From an uncultured Bacteroidales bacterium (GTDB lineage Bacteria > Bacteroidota > Bacteroidia > Bacteroidales > ML635J-15), in NCBI GenBank assembly GCA_905234755.1, contig CAJOIT010000001.1, positions 460,331 through 524,330 on the forward strand: DNA of 64,000 bases, read 5' to 3'. The stretch's first letter is position 1. Every line of letters begins with the position of its first letter. Below the pieces are notes generated by a model, which made no database searches, had not been told where the DNA came from, and saw nothing but the letters and a program-made list of their open reading frames with translations. Positions 44,249-52,142 of the stretch are shown piece by piece. The translations under genes and the position numbers were made by a program.

Positions 44249-46066
44249 TTACTTAACTGATATAGCACCAAACTTACACTTTTCGATGCAGGTACCACAC
44301 TTAATACACTTTTCTTGATCGATTGCCATTGAAGCCAACTTGTGACCGTTTGCAATGTAATCGGTTCTTGTGATTGCGCTTACTGGACAAGCCTTAGCAC
44401 ATGCTCCGCAGCCTATACAAGCTTCCTTGTCGATGACATACTGCTTGAGAGCCCTGCACTGACCAGCGCGGCACTTCTTTTCTGTAACGTGTTCTACATA
44501 TTCGTCCCAGAAGTTGTTCAATGTCGACAATACTGGGTTTGGTGAAGTCTGACCTAAACCGCACAAAGCAGAATCCTTGATTACCATTGCGAGGTTCTTC
44601 AGCTTTTCGAGGTCTTCCATTGTGCCCTTGCCTTCGGTAATCTTGGTGAGGATTTCGAGCATACGCTTGTTACCTACGCGGCATGGAGTACACTTACCGC
44701 AAGATTCTTCGCAGGTGAATTCGAGGAAGAACTTAGCGATAGAAACCATACAGTCGTCTTCGTCCATAACGATCATACCGCCCGAACCCATCATTGAGCC
44801 AGCAGCTACGAGGTTATCGAAATCAACTGGAGTGTCGAGGTGCTTTTCTGTCAAGCAGCCACCCGAAGGACCACCGGTCTGTACAGCTTTGAATTTCTTT
44901 CCGTTCTTGATACCACCACCGATTTCGTAGATGATTTCGCGAAGGGTAATACCCATAGGAACTTCGATAAGACCTACGTTGTTGATCTTTCCTGCCAAAG
45001 CGAATACCTTGGTACCCTTTGACTTTTCGGTTCCGATTGATGCGAACCATTCCCATCCGCGGTTGAAGATAACTGGGATGTTAGCGAAAGTTTCAACATT
45101 GTTTACGTTGGTCGGGAGTTCCATATAACCAGCCTGTGCTGGGAAAGGTGGCTTGAATGTAGGTTCGCCACGCTTACCTTCCATCGAGTGGATAAGAGCG
45201 GTTTCCTCACCGCAAACGAATGCGCCGGCACCGTAGCGGAGTTCGATTTCGAAATCGAAGCCTGTTCCCATGATGTCCTTGCCCAAAAGGCCGTATTCTT
45301 CAGCCTGCTTGATAGCAACCTGGAGTCTGTGGATTGCCAATGGGTATTCAGCACGGATGTAGATCAAACCTTTGGTTGCGCCGATGCAGTAACCGCAGAT
45401 TGCCATAGCTTCGAGAATCGAGTGCGGGTCACCTTCGAGGACGCTTCTGTCCATGAATGCTCCCGGGTCACCTTCGTCAGCGTTGCAGGTAACGTACTTC
45501 TGTACACCTGGACGGCTCTTTGAAGCGATTTCCCACTTAACACCAGTCGGGAAGCCTGCTCCACCACGACCGCGGAGACCTGATTTCTTTACTACGTCGA
45601 TAGCCTCAGCTGGAGTCATTTCGGTAAGAACCTTACCCAAAGCAGCATAACCTTCGCGAGCGATGCATTCGTCGATGTTTTCTGGATCGATGAAACCGCA
45701 GTTACGCAAAGCGATACGGATCTGCTTCTTGTAGAATTCCATGTGCTTCGAGTCGCTTACATGTTCGTTGTTATCCGGGTCTGTGTAGAGAAGACGGGTA
45801 ACTTTTCTACCTTTAATAATATGTTCTTCGATGATTTCCTTTGCATCTTCAGGAGTTACCTGAGTATAGAAAGTGTTGTCCGGAATAACCTTTACGATCG
45901 GGCCTTTTTCGCAGAAACCGAAGCAGCCAGTCGGAACAACCTTTGCAAATTCTTTCAAACCGTGAGATTCGAGCTCCTTGTCGAGCTGAGCCATAATTTC
46001 ATGGCTTCTGGATGCGGAACAGCCAGTACCGCCGCATACCAAGAGGTGCATTTTGTATTGTGCCAT
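44249..46066 (-). CDS. hydB: NuoF-like flavoprotein subunit of bifurcating hydrogenase (HydB/HndC)
   Basis: A 605-residue subunit that binds NAD(H), FMN and several Fe-S clusters. N-terminal thioredoxin-like [2Fe-2S] domain (CGGTGCSAS, TGCFGFCEKGP, residues 11-65), the NuoF core with GLRGRGGAGFPTGVKWE (NAD/FMN, about 160-176), the 4Fe-4S ligands CEESCGKCTPCRVG (about 470-483), and a C-terminal 2x[4Fe-4S] ferredoxin (CIGCGACAKACP and CIKCGTCIEKC). A clear ribosome-binding site, AAGGAGG, precedes the ATG, unusual among neighbours. The enzyme most likely couples NADH and ferredoxin oxidation to H2. Confidence 0.95.
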   Translation of the reverse strand: MAQYKMHLLVCGGTGCSASRSHEIMAQLDKELESHGLKEFAKVVPTGCFGFCEKGPIVKVIPDNTFYTQVTPEDAKEIIEEHIIKGRKVTRLLYTDPDNNEHVSDSKHMEFYKKQIRIALRNCGFIDPENIDECIAREGYAALGKVLTEMTPAEAIDVVKKSGLRGRGGAGFPTGVKWEIASKSRPGVQKYVTCNADEGDPGAFMDRSVLEGDPHSILEAMAICGYCIGATKGLIYIRAEYPLAIHRLQVAIKQAEEYGLLGKDIMGTGFDFEIELRYGAGAFVCGEETALIHSMEGKRGEPTFKPPFPAQAGYMELPTNVNNVETFANIPVIFNRGWEWFASIGTEKSKGTKVFALAGKINNVGLIEVPMGITLREIIYEIGGGIKNGKKFKAVQTGGPSGGCLTEKHLDTPVDFDNLVAAGSMMGSGGMIVMDEDDCMVSIAKFFLEFTCEESCGKCTPCRVGNKRMLEILTKITEGKGTMEDLEKLKNLAMVIKDSALCGLGQTSPNPVLSTLNNFWDEYVEHVTEKKCRAGQCRALKQYVIDKEACIGCGACAKACPVSAITRTDYIANGHKLASMAIDQEKCIKCGTCIEKCKFGAISVK

Positions 46067-46085
46067 TAGTTCTAATCCTCCTTAT

Positions 46086-46475
46086 TTAGATTGATCTGTA
46101 GTTAGCAGGAAGAATTCCTTCGATCAATTCTCCGTTCTTAATATACTTTTCAATGATTTCGTCGGCCTTCTTTACGTCAACGTAACCGAATACTACCGGG
46201 TCGCTACCTGGGCGAGTTACTTCGATAGTAGGTTCTGCGTGGCAGTATCCCATGTCACCAACCTGAATTACCAAAGCCTTAACGCCTCTCTTGTCGAGTT
46301 CTTCCATGAGGTAGTTCATGATTTCCTTTGCACCTGCTGCGATGCCACTGGTAGCCATACCTACCTTAATCTGAACGATAGCGTCGGGAGAATTGCTGTT
46401 TTCTCTCAGCTGCATTTTGCCTTGCATTTCTTCTTTAATTCTTTTTAGTTCTGCAAGATTTTTAATTTTATTCAT
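46086..46475 (-). CDS. HndB-like small subunit with depleted cysteines
   Basis: A 129-residue protein that matches the small (2Fe-2S) ferredoxin-like subunit, HndB, seen in NADP-reducing hydrogenase operons; phrases such as SGIAAGAKEIMNYLMEELDKRG and CHAEPTIEVTRPGSDPVVFG support this. Cys positions I would expect for the cluster are mostly lost: the first region reads VGMATSGIAAGA with no Cys, and the second GDMGYCHAEP keeps one. So cluster binding is doubtful and the protein may be structural. It is first in the operon, has a GGAGGA ribosome-binding site at 46481-46486, and a -7 box (TATCTTTG, minus strand 46554-46561). Confidence 0.8.
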   Translation of the reverse strand: MNKIKNLAELKRIKEEMQGKMQLRENSNSPDAIVQIKVGMATSGIAAGAKEIMNYLMEELDKRGVKALVIQVGDMGYCHAEPTIEVTRPGSDPVVFGYVDVKKADEIIEKYIKNGELIEGILPANYRSI

Positions 46476-46553
46476 ACTTGTCCTCCAAAGTTAAATTTGA
46501 AATATTTGTATTACACTTATTTACACTAATCTCTAGTTATAAAAATTAAAGTC

Positions 46554-46561
46554 CAAAGATA
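46554..46561 (-). promoter_or_regulatory. -7 promoter element of the hydrogenase operon
   Basis: TATCTTTG on the minus strand, 79 bases before the HndB-like ATG. No clean -33 TTTG is found at 19 bases. The leader between them shows no riboswitch or large hairpin. Confidence 0.6.
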
Positions 46562-46763
46562 ATTTATTTAGTGTTTCGTAAAATGCTTTTTTGCCCTAAC
46601 TTTTGCTTTTGCCCTAATTTGTAAATATTCTAAATAAGAAGGTTGCTGCTATTTGTCGCAATATGTTTATATACAAATGCTTATGCTGATTTTTGCGTAG
46701 GTATTCCATTCTAAATAAATGTTATTAAACATATAGGTATGGGGGAGGGTAAGTAGGATAATT

Positions 46764-46807
46764 TATTCTCCGCAAATTTGCGGAGAATAGAAAGTTTTTT
46801 CTCCGCA
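46764..46807. repeat. 26-bp perfect palindrome plus an extra half-site
   Basis: Positions 46764-46789 form a perfect palindrome with half-site TATTCTCCGCAAA. The core TCTCCGCA recurs at 46800-46807. It lies 59 bases beyond the 3' end of the REP-associated transposase and about 200 bases upstream of the hydrogenase promoter, so it may be a transposase recognition hairpin or a dimeric-regulator operator. Confidence 0.7.
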
Positions 46808-46847
46808 TAGGGTTGTGTCTATATTTGTGAGGATATGTTTTTGTGGG

Positions 46848-47438
46848 TTATTTTTCCCAGTTTGCTACATTGGATTTTATGTAGTTGATTGTGTTCTCCA
46901 TTTGTATTTCGTCCTTGATTATCACATCGTAGAATCTTTGTACCCAAGCGAAAGGTATGTCGTGTGTATTTGCGTATTTTGTTGTTGCGGACTTTATTCC
47001 GCCTATTACTGTCGATAGGTATCCTCGTCTGTCGGATACTTTTTTCATTTTTGGGTCGAGGCTCGGTGCACCGCTCTGGACGGTGCCGGCGCTGCTCTGG
47101 GCGATGCATGCACCGCTCTGGACGATGCATGCACTGCTCTGGACGATGCATGCATCGTCCTTACGCTGCCCCTGCGCCTCTGCCTGATGTATGTTCACCA
47201 GCAGGTGCACATGGTCGGGCATTATCTGAAAGATTGGGATTTCTGCGTATGGATAGTGTTCGTGTGTGGACTCGATATATTGTTTTAGGGCTTGCCCGAG
47301 TTCGGATAGTTGCATTTCGCCAGCCTTGATTTCTCCGAAGGAGTGTACGCGATCTCTTGAGTTTAGCGTTATATGGTACATGCCATCATTGTAGTTGTGC
47401 CATTTTGCGCGTGTGGTATGACGGTTGGGTAAGTCCAT
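46848..47438 (-). CDS. REP-associated tyrosine transposase (RAYT, Y1_Tnp)
   Basis: A 196-residue single-strand transposase of the IS200-like Y1 family. It has the HUH motif in QIMPDHVHLLVNIH (about 71-84) and the catalytic Tyr in WVQRFYDVIIKDE (about 165). Between them sits a four-fold 7-residue repeat (ACIVQSS, ACIVQSG, ACIAQSS, AGTVQSG) encoded by 21-bp DNA repeats, with the last unit ending in a perfect 20-bp palindrome. RAYTs are usually single-copy chromosomal genes that move short palindromic REP elements rather than themselves. No terminal inverted repeats or target duplications were found, so it is called a gene rather than an insertion sequence. Confidence 0.88.
   Translation of the reverse strand: MDLPNRHTTRAKWHNYNDGMYHITLNSRDRVHSFGEIKAGEMQLSELGQALKQYIESTHEHYPYAEIPIFQIMPDHVHLLVNIHQAEAQGQRKDDACIVQSSACIVQSGACIAQSSAGTVQSGAPSLDPKMKKVSDRRGYLSTVIGGIKSATTKYANTHDIPFAWVQRFYDVIIKDEIQMENTINYIKSNVANWEK
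47073..47160. repeat. Four 21-bp tandem repeats inside the transposase, ending in a REP-like palindrome
   Basis: Units start at 47073, 47094, 47115 and 47136, each beginning GCTCTGG; the last three contain ATGCATGCA. The last unit ends in a perfect 20-bp palindrome at 47141-47160 (half-site GGACGATGCA), followed by TTACG. The repeats keep the reading frame. Confidence 0.85.
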
Positions 47439-47492
47439 TTGTTTGTGTTTTGTGCAAAAGTAGTGATTCTTCGTGAGAAATGTGTGATGTTA

Positions 47493-47535
47493 CCCACACA
47501 AAAAACTCCCGTCTTTCTTAAAACGGGAGTGTGGG
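47493..47535 (-). terminator. Terminator with two-tier stem
   Basis: ACTCCCGT pairs with ACGGGAGT around a 10-base loop, and CCCACAC pairs with GTGTGGG outside an A-tract bulge. On the minus strand the inner stem is followed by TTTTTTGTG. It ends the vWA lipoprotein transcript; a weaker hairpin at 47575-47606 may add to it. Confidence 0.75.
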
Positions 47536-47634
47536 ATAATGTTGATTTTTAGCGTGTGTGTTTGCAAGGTGCATAAAAAATCTCCTACATTGATGTGGTA
47601 GTAGAGTGTAATTTATAAAAACAAAAGAAGATGC

Positions 47635-48843
47635 TTATTCAATAATTAGGTCAACAATTTTTCTCGCCATTTCCATTTCTTTTTCAAATCCTTTTTCTTC
47701 TCCTTTTTTTCCGTCCAATGATTTGCTTGCATCAATTACAAGTATGAAATAGGTATTTTGATTTTGCATGGCATTTTCTTTATATTCTGAATTTAATATC
47801 CAAATGCCATTACTTTCGTATTCTTGTTGTACCTCCCTTTTGTTTATATCGTACCTTTTGTTGTTGCCATTGGTAATACCTTCTATTTTAAATTCGATGT
47901 CGCCACCTCTATAGTCTTTATTAGACGGAATTAGGGCATTGCCTTCGATTCTATAAAAATGAGATGCTTTATTAATGTTAATTCCTTTTAATTCTATGTC
48001 ACTTATTATATAATCAAATCCTTGTTTCTTAAAAGTTCCTATGAGTGTTGCTTTTTCTCCGTAAATGCTTTCAAAATTCATTTTAATCCTCTTGCCTTGA
48101 TAACTTTTAGGAACACGGAATGAGTACGATGATGTCTTGAATTGTTCTTTTAAGTCTTCGAAAATCTTTTCGTAATCGGTTGCTCTGATTAATTTTGGAG
48201 CATCACCTTTAGATGAATATTTAAAGCATTCCATTTGAGATTCAATCCATTTATCAAAGGTTTCATCGGACATTTTATTGCGGTCCTTGTTGGATAGAAT
48301 GTCTGCTCCTTCCATAATCATTGGATACACTTCAAATAAGTTTTTTCCAAAACCCATTGCTTTTTTTAATTTTTTTTGCACACGTTCTGGATATTTGTCG
48401 TGTTTTATTGGGAATAGTATCTGCTTATCTTCTTTTGCTGCAATTTCTGACCAATTGTCAAGACCATCTGTCATTAAAAATAAATAGTATTTTGTTTGCT
48501 TGTCCCGTTTCATTATGCGTTTGCGTACATATCTTATACGGTCACATGCAGTTTCAACAGCATAGTATACAGAAGTGTTTTCCCCTCTCATCCTTTGTGG
48601 AATCTTGGAAACACCACTCTTGAAAACTTCTGCATCTTTTTTATCTACTAAATTAGATGGTTCAATTTGCTTAAAAAGATTCTTGAACATTCCTCTGTGT
48701 TTGTTCTCTGCCTGAAAATAGTCGCCATCTACCTTTTCGCTAAAACCTATGACATCACTATAGATTACATTTGTGTGGGTTGCACATGAGGTCATTAATG
48801 CGACCAGAATAATAAATCCCGATAATTTTGAAAAATTTACCAT
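47635..48843 (-). CDS. Lipoprotein with apparently circularly permuted vWA domain
   Basis: A 402-residue lipoprotein; the start at 48843 gives signal peptide MVNFSKLSGFIILVALMTSC with Cys at residue 20. The vWA metal site (MIDAS) appears split. Residues about 25-150 contain the later parts of a vWA domain (VIGFSEKVDGD, MIDAS Thr in MRGENTSVYYAVETA, and MIDAS Asp in LFLMTDGLDNW), but the expected first strand with DxSxS is missing there. Instead FILVIDASKSLDGK and a following helix occur at the very C-terminus. This order suggests a circular permutation, with about 200 residues of insert (beta-rich, SYQGKRIKMNFESI) in the middle. Function is unknown. It is monocistronic. Confidence 0.72.
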   Translation of the reverse strand: MVNFSKLSGFIILVALMTSCATHTNVIYSDVIGFSEKVDGDYFQAENKHRGMFKNLFKQIEPSNLVDKKDAEVFKSGVSKIPQRMRGENTSVYYAVETACDRIRYVRKRIMKRDKQTKYYLFLMTDGLDNWSEIAAKEDKQILFPIKHDKYPERVQKKLKKAMGFGKNLFEVYPMIMEGADILSNKDRNKMSDETFDKWIESQMECFKYSSKGDAPKLIRATDYEKIFEDLKEQFKTSSYSFRVPKSYQGKRIKMNFESIYGEKATLIGTFKKQGFDYIISDIELKGININKASHFYRIEGNALIPSNKDYRGGDIEFKIEGITNGNNKRYDINKREVQQEYESNGIWILNSEYKENAMQNQNTYFILVIDASKSLDGKKGEEKGFEKEMEMARKIVDLIIE

Positions 48844-49126
48844 TTTACATAAAATTTTAATTATTAATACTAAAAATATTTTCAAAAATTTTTGCATAAA
48901 AAAAGCGTGATACTTTCTAATATCCCGCTCGTTGAAGGTATTTGGCGTAACCTGAAGTGTACGAAATAAGATGAAAGTTCACGCGTACTGCGCAAATATT
49001 CACTTATTCTTCCCACTTCTTAAAATCGCCAAATTTTACAACGAGAAGAAAAAAGCAAAATCGCTTTATGTATGTTTGTGCTGAATGAGTTTTGTTCGAT
49101 CAGTCAGCGGTGTTTTTCTTTTCAAA

Positions 49127-49162
49127 AAGAAGCCCCGAATTTAATCGGGAACTTCTGTATTT
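49127..49162 (-). terminator. Imperfect hairpin terminator downstream of the SDR operon
   Basis: AGAAG and CTTCT, and inside them CCCGA and TCGGG, form an interrupted stem with a TTTTT tail on the minus strand (an opposite TATTTTTT also exists on the plus strand). It could end the butyryl-CoA operon, about 95 bases past its last stop. Confidence 0.55.
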
Positions 49163-49180
49163 TTTGTCCATTTTGCAGTT

Positions 49181-49198
49181 GTCGTTGCTCGCAACGAC
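49181..49198. repeat. REP-like palindrome
   Basis: GTCGTTGC and GCAACGAC form a perfect 8-bp stem with a 2-base loop, followed by CCTACA. The same kind of element occurs at 61411-61428. Palindrome plus C(C/T)TAC also describes the element inside the RAYT gene, which supports a REP family. Confidence 0.65.
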
Positions 49199-49213
49199 CC
49201 TACAAATTGTCCA

Positions 49214-49255
49214 TTGTTAATTGTCAATTATCAATTATCAATTGTCAATTGTCAA
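49214..49255. repeat. Six heptamer tandem repeats abutting a stop codon
   Basis: Six head-to-tail 7-base units (TTGTCAA with variants TTATCAA and TTGTTAA) run exactly to the SDR stop codon, whose complement TTA continues the pattern. A change in unit number would not affect the protein. The remaining sequence from 48844 to 49126 is AT-rich and shows no gene. Confidence 0.75.
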
Positions 49256-49990
49256 TTAGATCGTCATACCGCCGTCAACGCTCAAGGTTGCACCGTTGAT
49301 GTATGCAGCCTCTTCGCTGGCGAGGAACAAGTATGCCGAAGCAATTTCTTCGGGCTGTCCGAGACGACCTACCGGAACCTTTGCTCTCATGCCGTCAAGT
49401 ACATTTTCAGGCATCTTGGCAACCATGTCGGTTTCGATGAAACCAGGAGCAACTGCGTTTACAGTGATGCCCTTCTTGCCAAGTTCGCGAGCGGTCATAC
49501 CGATAAGACCAGCCTTTGTTGCTACATAGTTGGTCTGTCCGAAGTTGCCGTACAAAGCAACAACCGACGATGCGTTTACGATACGGCCGTAGCCCTTTTC
49601 GAGCATGTAAGGAGTGATAGCCTTGATGCAGTAGAAGCTTCCGCTGAGGTTGATGTCGATAACCTGCTGCCACTGTTCGATAGTCATCTTCTTCAAGGTG
49701 CTGTCGTTGGTGATACCTGCGTTGTTGATGAGGATATCAATCTTTCCGTACTTGTCGTTTACTCTCTTTGCTGCTTCGCAAACTGCCTCGTAGTTGCTCG
49801 AGTCGATAGCGTCGAATTCAGCTTCAAGGCCCATTCCCTTCATCTTTTCGATGAAAGCGTTGCCTCTTTCTGCGTTACGAGCCCAAAGAATAACCTTTGC
49901 GCCTTCCTGTGCGAATCTGTTGGCGGTAGCTGCGCCAATACCAGCGGTTCCGCCAGTGATGATAGCTACTCTATTTTCCAATCTTTTCAT
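49256..49990 (-). CDS. SDR-family 3-oxoacyl-CoA/acetoacetyl-CoA reductase
   Basis: A 244-residue short-chain dehydrogenase. Rossmann motif TGGTAGIGAAT (about 12-22), NNAG in INNAGITNDS, catalytic Ser in NASSVVALYG, Tyr and Lys in YVATKAGL (Tyr and Lys four apart, as in FabG/PhaB), and the family C-terminal GYINGATLSVDGGM-like ending. Fold and context (PhaJ-like hydratase upstream, CoA transferase, ETF and acyl-CoA dehydrogenase) suggest reduction of acetoacetyl-CoA to (R)-3-hydroxybutyryl-CoA with NADPH, as PhaB does. A FabG role in fatty acid synthesis cannot be excluded on sequence alone. Confidence 0.85.
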   Translation of the reverse strand: MKRLENRVAIITGGTAGIGAATANRFAQEGAKVILWARNAERGNAFIEKMKGMGLEAEFDAIDSSNYEAVCEAAKRVNDKYGKIDILINNAGITNDSTLKKMTIEQWQQVIDINLSGSFYCIKAITPYMLEKGYGRIVNASSVVALYGNFGQTNYVATKAGLIGMTARELGKKGITVNAVAPGFIETDMVAKMPENVLDGMRAKVPVGRLGQPEEIASAYLFLASEEAAYINGATLSVDGGMTI

Positions 49991-50002
49991 TGTGTTAATT
50001 TT

Positions 50003-50410
50003 TTAAAACCTTTCTGCATTTAATAATTTTGCTGTTCCAGCTATTGCGACCTTTCCGTCGGCATCCTGAAGGGTGCACTTGATTGTTCCGCGGTGCTTAA
50101 CCTCGTCGAGTTCAACAACTTCGAACACTGCATTGTAGTCCTGCTCTACGAATACCGGTGACATGAATTTCATTTCCTGGTACAGGTAGATAGTACCTTC
50201 GCCCGGCCACTGTGTTCCGAAAACCTTCGAGAATACTGCACCAGCGAAGAATCCGTGTACAATGCAACGCCCGAATATGCTTTTCGAAGCATACTCGGGG
50301 TTGATGTGTATGGGGTTGTTGTCGCCGCTAATCTGAGCGAAAGTGTCAACATTAGCCTGCGTGTACCTTACCTTTTCGGTGTAGGTGTCGCCCAATTTTA
50401 TCTTGCTCAT
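50003..50410 (-). CDS. phaJ: (R)-specific enoyl-CoA hydratase (MaoC/PhaJ-like)
   Basis: Hydrates enoyl-CoA to (R)-3-hydroxyacyl-CoA, or the reverse. The 135-residue single-hot-dog protein starts at MSKIKLGDTYTEK. The hydratase-2 motif is intact: FAQISGDNNPIHINPEYA (catalytic Asp and His, about 29-46), followed by IVHGFFAGAVFSKVFGTQWPGEGTIY. PhaJ-like proteins are R-specific, in contrast to crotonase. It lies between the CoA transferase and the SDR reductase with gaps of about 12 bases, consistent with a single transcript. Confidence 0.88.
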   Translation of the reverse strand: MSKIKLGDTYTEKVRYTQANVDTFAQISGDNNPIHINPEYASKSIFGRCIVHGFFAGAVFSKVFGTQWPGEGTIYLYQEMKFMSPVFVEQDYNAVFEVVELDEVKHRGTIKCTLQDADGKVAIAGTAKLLNAERF

Positions 50411-50421
50411 AGTCAACTTGT

Positions 50422-51099
50422 TTAGAAAACCATTGGCTTGAGGTTCGGGTCGATGATGAGGGTAGCCTCGGTTGCTGCCTGGATAGCTGCAACTGCGGTA
50501 TCCTTGTCGCCGAATTCGGTGTTGTATTCCTTCAGTACGATACCCTTGTCGGTAACTTCCATTACGCCCATTTCGGTAACGATGAGGTTAACCTGCTTTG
50601 CAGCTGTGAGCGGGAGGTTGCACTTGTGCAATATCTTGAAGTTGCCCTTCTGGGTGTGTTCCATAGCAACGATAACGCGCTTAGCACCAACAACGAGGTC
50701 CATTGCGCCGCCCATACCCGGGGTAAGTTTGCCAGGAATCATCCAGTTTGCGAGGTTTCCTTCTTCGTCAACCTGCATAGCGCCGAGGATGGTAGCATCC
50801 ACATGTCCGCCACGGATGATTTCGAACGAATGAGCCGAGCTGAATGTTGCTCCGTCGGGAAGAACTGAAGCGTATCCGCCACCAGCATCGATTATGTGTT
50901 CGTCCTGTTCGCCTTCGGCGGGTTTCGGTCCCATTCCGAGGATACCGTTCTCGCTCTGGAGGTACAATTTTACGCCTTTTGGCAGATAGTTCGGAACCAT
51001 TGTAGGCAATCCGATACCCAAATTGACAACATCGCCGTCGTGGAGTTCGAGAGCCACTCTCTTTGCGATAGTTTCTCTAATTTGATTTTTATCCATCAT
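50422..51099 (-). CDS. 3-oxoacid/acetoacetyl-CoA:acyl CoA-transferase subunit B
   Basis: Beta subunit of a family I CoA transferase. The 225-residue protein has the glutamate active site in [13 protein letters not shown] (about Glu 48), the N-terminal [16 protein letters not shown] signature, and the glycine motif [12 protein letters not shown]. Such enzymes move CoA between acetoacetate or butyrate and acetate or succinate. The alpha subunit that normally precedes it is not present: upstream is etfA, downstream phaJ. So either the A subunit is encoded elsewhere or the complex is unusual. The start could also be the next Met, one codon later. Confidence 0.87.
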   Translation of the reverse strand: MMDKNQIRETIAKRVALELHDGDVVNLGIGLPTMVPNYLPKGVKLYLQSENGILGMGPKPAEGEQDEHIIDAGGGYASVLPDGATFSSAHSFEIIRGGHVDATILGAMQVDEEGNLANWMIPGKLTPGMGGAMDLVVGAKRVIVAMEHTQKGNFKILHKCNLPLTAAKQVNLIVTEMGVMEVTDKGIVLKEYNTEFGDKDTAVAAIQAATEATLIIDPNLKPMVF

Positions 51100-51119
51100 A
51101 CGTAATTTTTTTTAGTTAA

Positions 51120-52130
51120 TTATCTGTTTTCCAGTTCGAATTTCAGTCTTTCGGTGAGCAGAGGGATAATCTTGTAGAGGTCGCCTACAATACCGAGGTC
51201 TGCTACTTTAAATATAGGTGCAAACTTGTCCTTGTTGATTGCAATGATGAATTCCGACTCTTCCATACCTGCAAGGTGCTGGATTGCGCCCGAAATACCG
51301 TTTGCAATGTAGAGGTTAGGACGAACGGTCTTACCAGTTTGGCCAACCTGACGGTCGTGAGGCATAACGCCTGCGTCAACCATTGCTCTTGATGAAGAAA
51401 CTTCGCCGTGAAGAACTTCTGCCAACTTGCCGAGCATTTCGAAACCTTCCTTATTTCCAACGCCACGACCACCCGATACAAGAATCTTTGCGTCTGCAAT
51501 ATCAACCTTGTTAGAGGTAACCTTAACATTTTCAACAAGTTTTACTTTGAACTTCGACTTGTCGAAATTAATCTTTACATTCTCAACTTCGCCCTTTCTC
51601 GAGGTGTCCTTTGCCATCTTCTGCATAACGCCCGGACGAACGGTTGACATCTGTGGACGGTGATTTGTACACATGATGGTAGCCATGATGTTTCCGCCGA
51701 AAGCAGGACGGGTCATCATAAGTTCCTTGGTGTCTTCCGAAATGTCGAGCTTTGTGCAGTCTGCAGTAAGACCGGTGGTTATACGAGCCGACAGACGTGG
51801 ACCGAGGTCACGGCCGATTGTAGTTGCGCCAATGAGGAAGATACTCGGCTTGTAGTCGTGGATTATTTGGGTGATTGCCTGAGTGTAAGGCTCGGTGATA
51901 TAGTCCTTCAAGCATTCATCTTCAGCGAGCAGTACATGGTCTGCACCGTAAGCGATGAGTTCCTGAGCCTTGTCGGCGATGTTGTGTCCCAAGAGGACTG
52001 CGTAAACCTTCTCGTTGAGTGCTCCGGCCAAGTCGTGAGCCTTGCCCAACAGTTCCAATGCAACCTTCTGTATTACGTTGTCGCGCTGTTCGATGAAAAC
52101 GTAAACGTTTTTATATTCTGATTTATCCAT
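51120..52130 (-). CDS. etfA: Electron transfer flavoprotein alpha subunit
   Basis: FAD-binding partner of EtfB, taking electrons from an acyl-CoA dehydrogenase. The 336-residue protein has the C-terminal FAD motif GGRGVGNKEGFEM, SSRAMVDAGVMPHDRQVGQTGKTV (split here), and the PNLYIANGISGAIQHLAGM segment (about 265-285). The gene lies 12 bases after etfB and is followed at 20 bases by the CoA transferase. In Bacteroidota such ETFs can form electron-bifurcating complexes with butyryl-CoA dehydrogenase. Confidence 0.95.
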   Translation of the reverse strand: MDKSEYKNVYVFIEQRDNVIQKVALELLGKAHDLAGALNEKVYAVLLGHNIADKAQELIAYGADHVLLAEDECLKDYITEPYTQAITQIIHDYKPSIFLIGATTIGRDLGPRLSARITTGLTADCTKLDISEDTKELMMTRPAFGGNIMATIMCTNHRPQMSTVRPGVMQKMAKDTSRKGEVENVKINFDKSKFKVKLVENVKVTSNKVDIADAKILVSGGRGVGNKEGFEMLGKLAEVLHGEVSSSRAMVDAGVMPHDRQVGQTGKTVRPNLYIANGISGAIQHLAGMEESEFIIAINKDKFAPIFKVADLGIVGDLYKIIPLLTERLKFELENR

Positions 52131-52142
52131 ATCGGTATCCTA

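Noticed and set aside
46848..47438. Complete IS200/IS605 insertion sequence
   Set aside because: No tnpB and no defined left and right ends with matching target sites were found; the protein fits the REP-associated single-copy type better.
49214..50023. A 269-residue plus-strand frame opposite the SDR gene
   Set aside because: It is the antisense of a well-supported SDR with all motifs and contains the heptamer repeat as its first residues.
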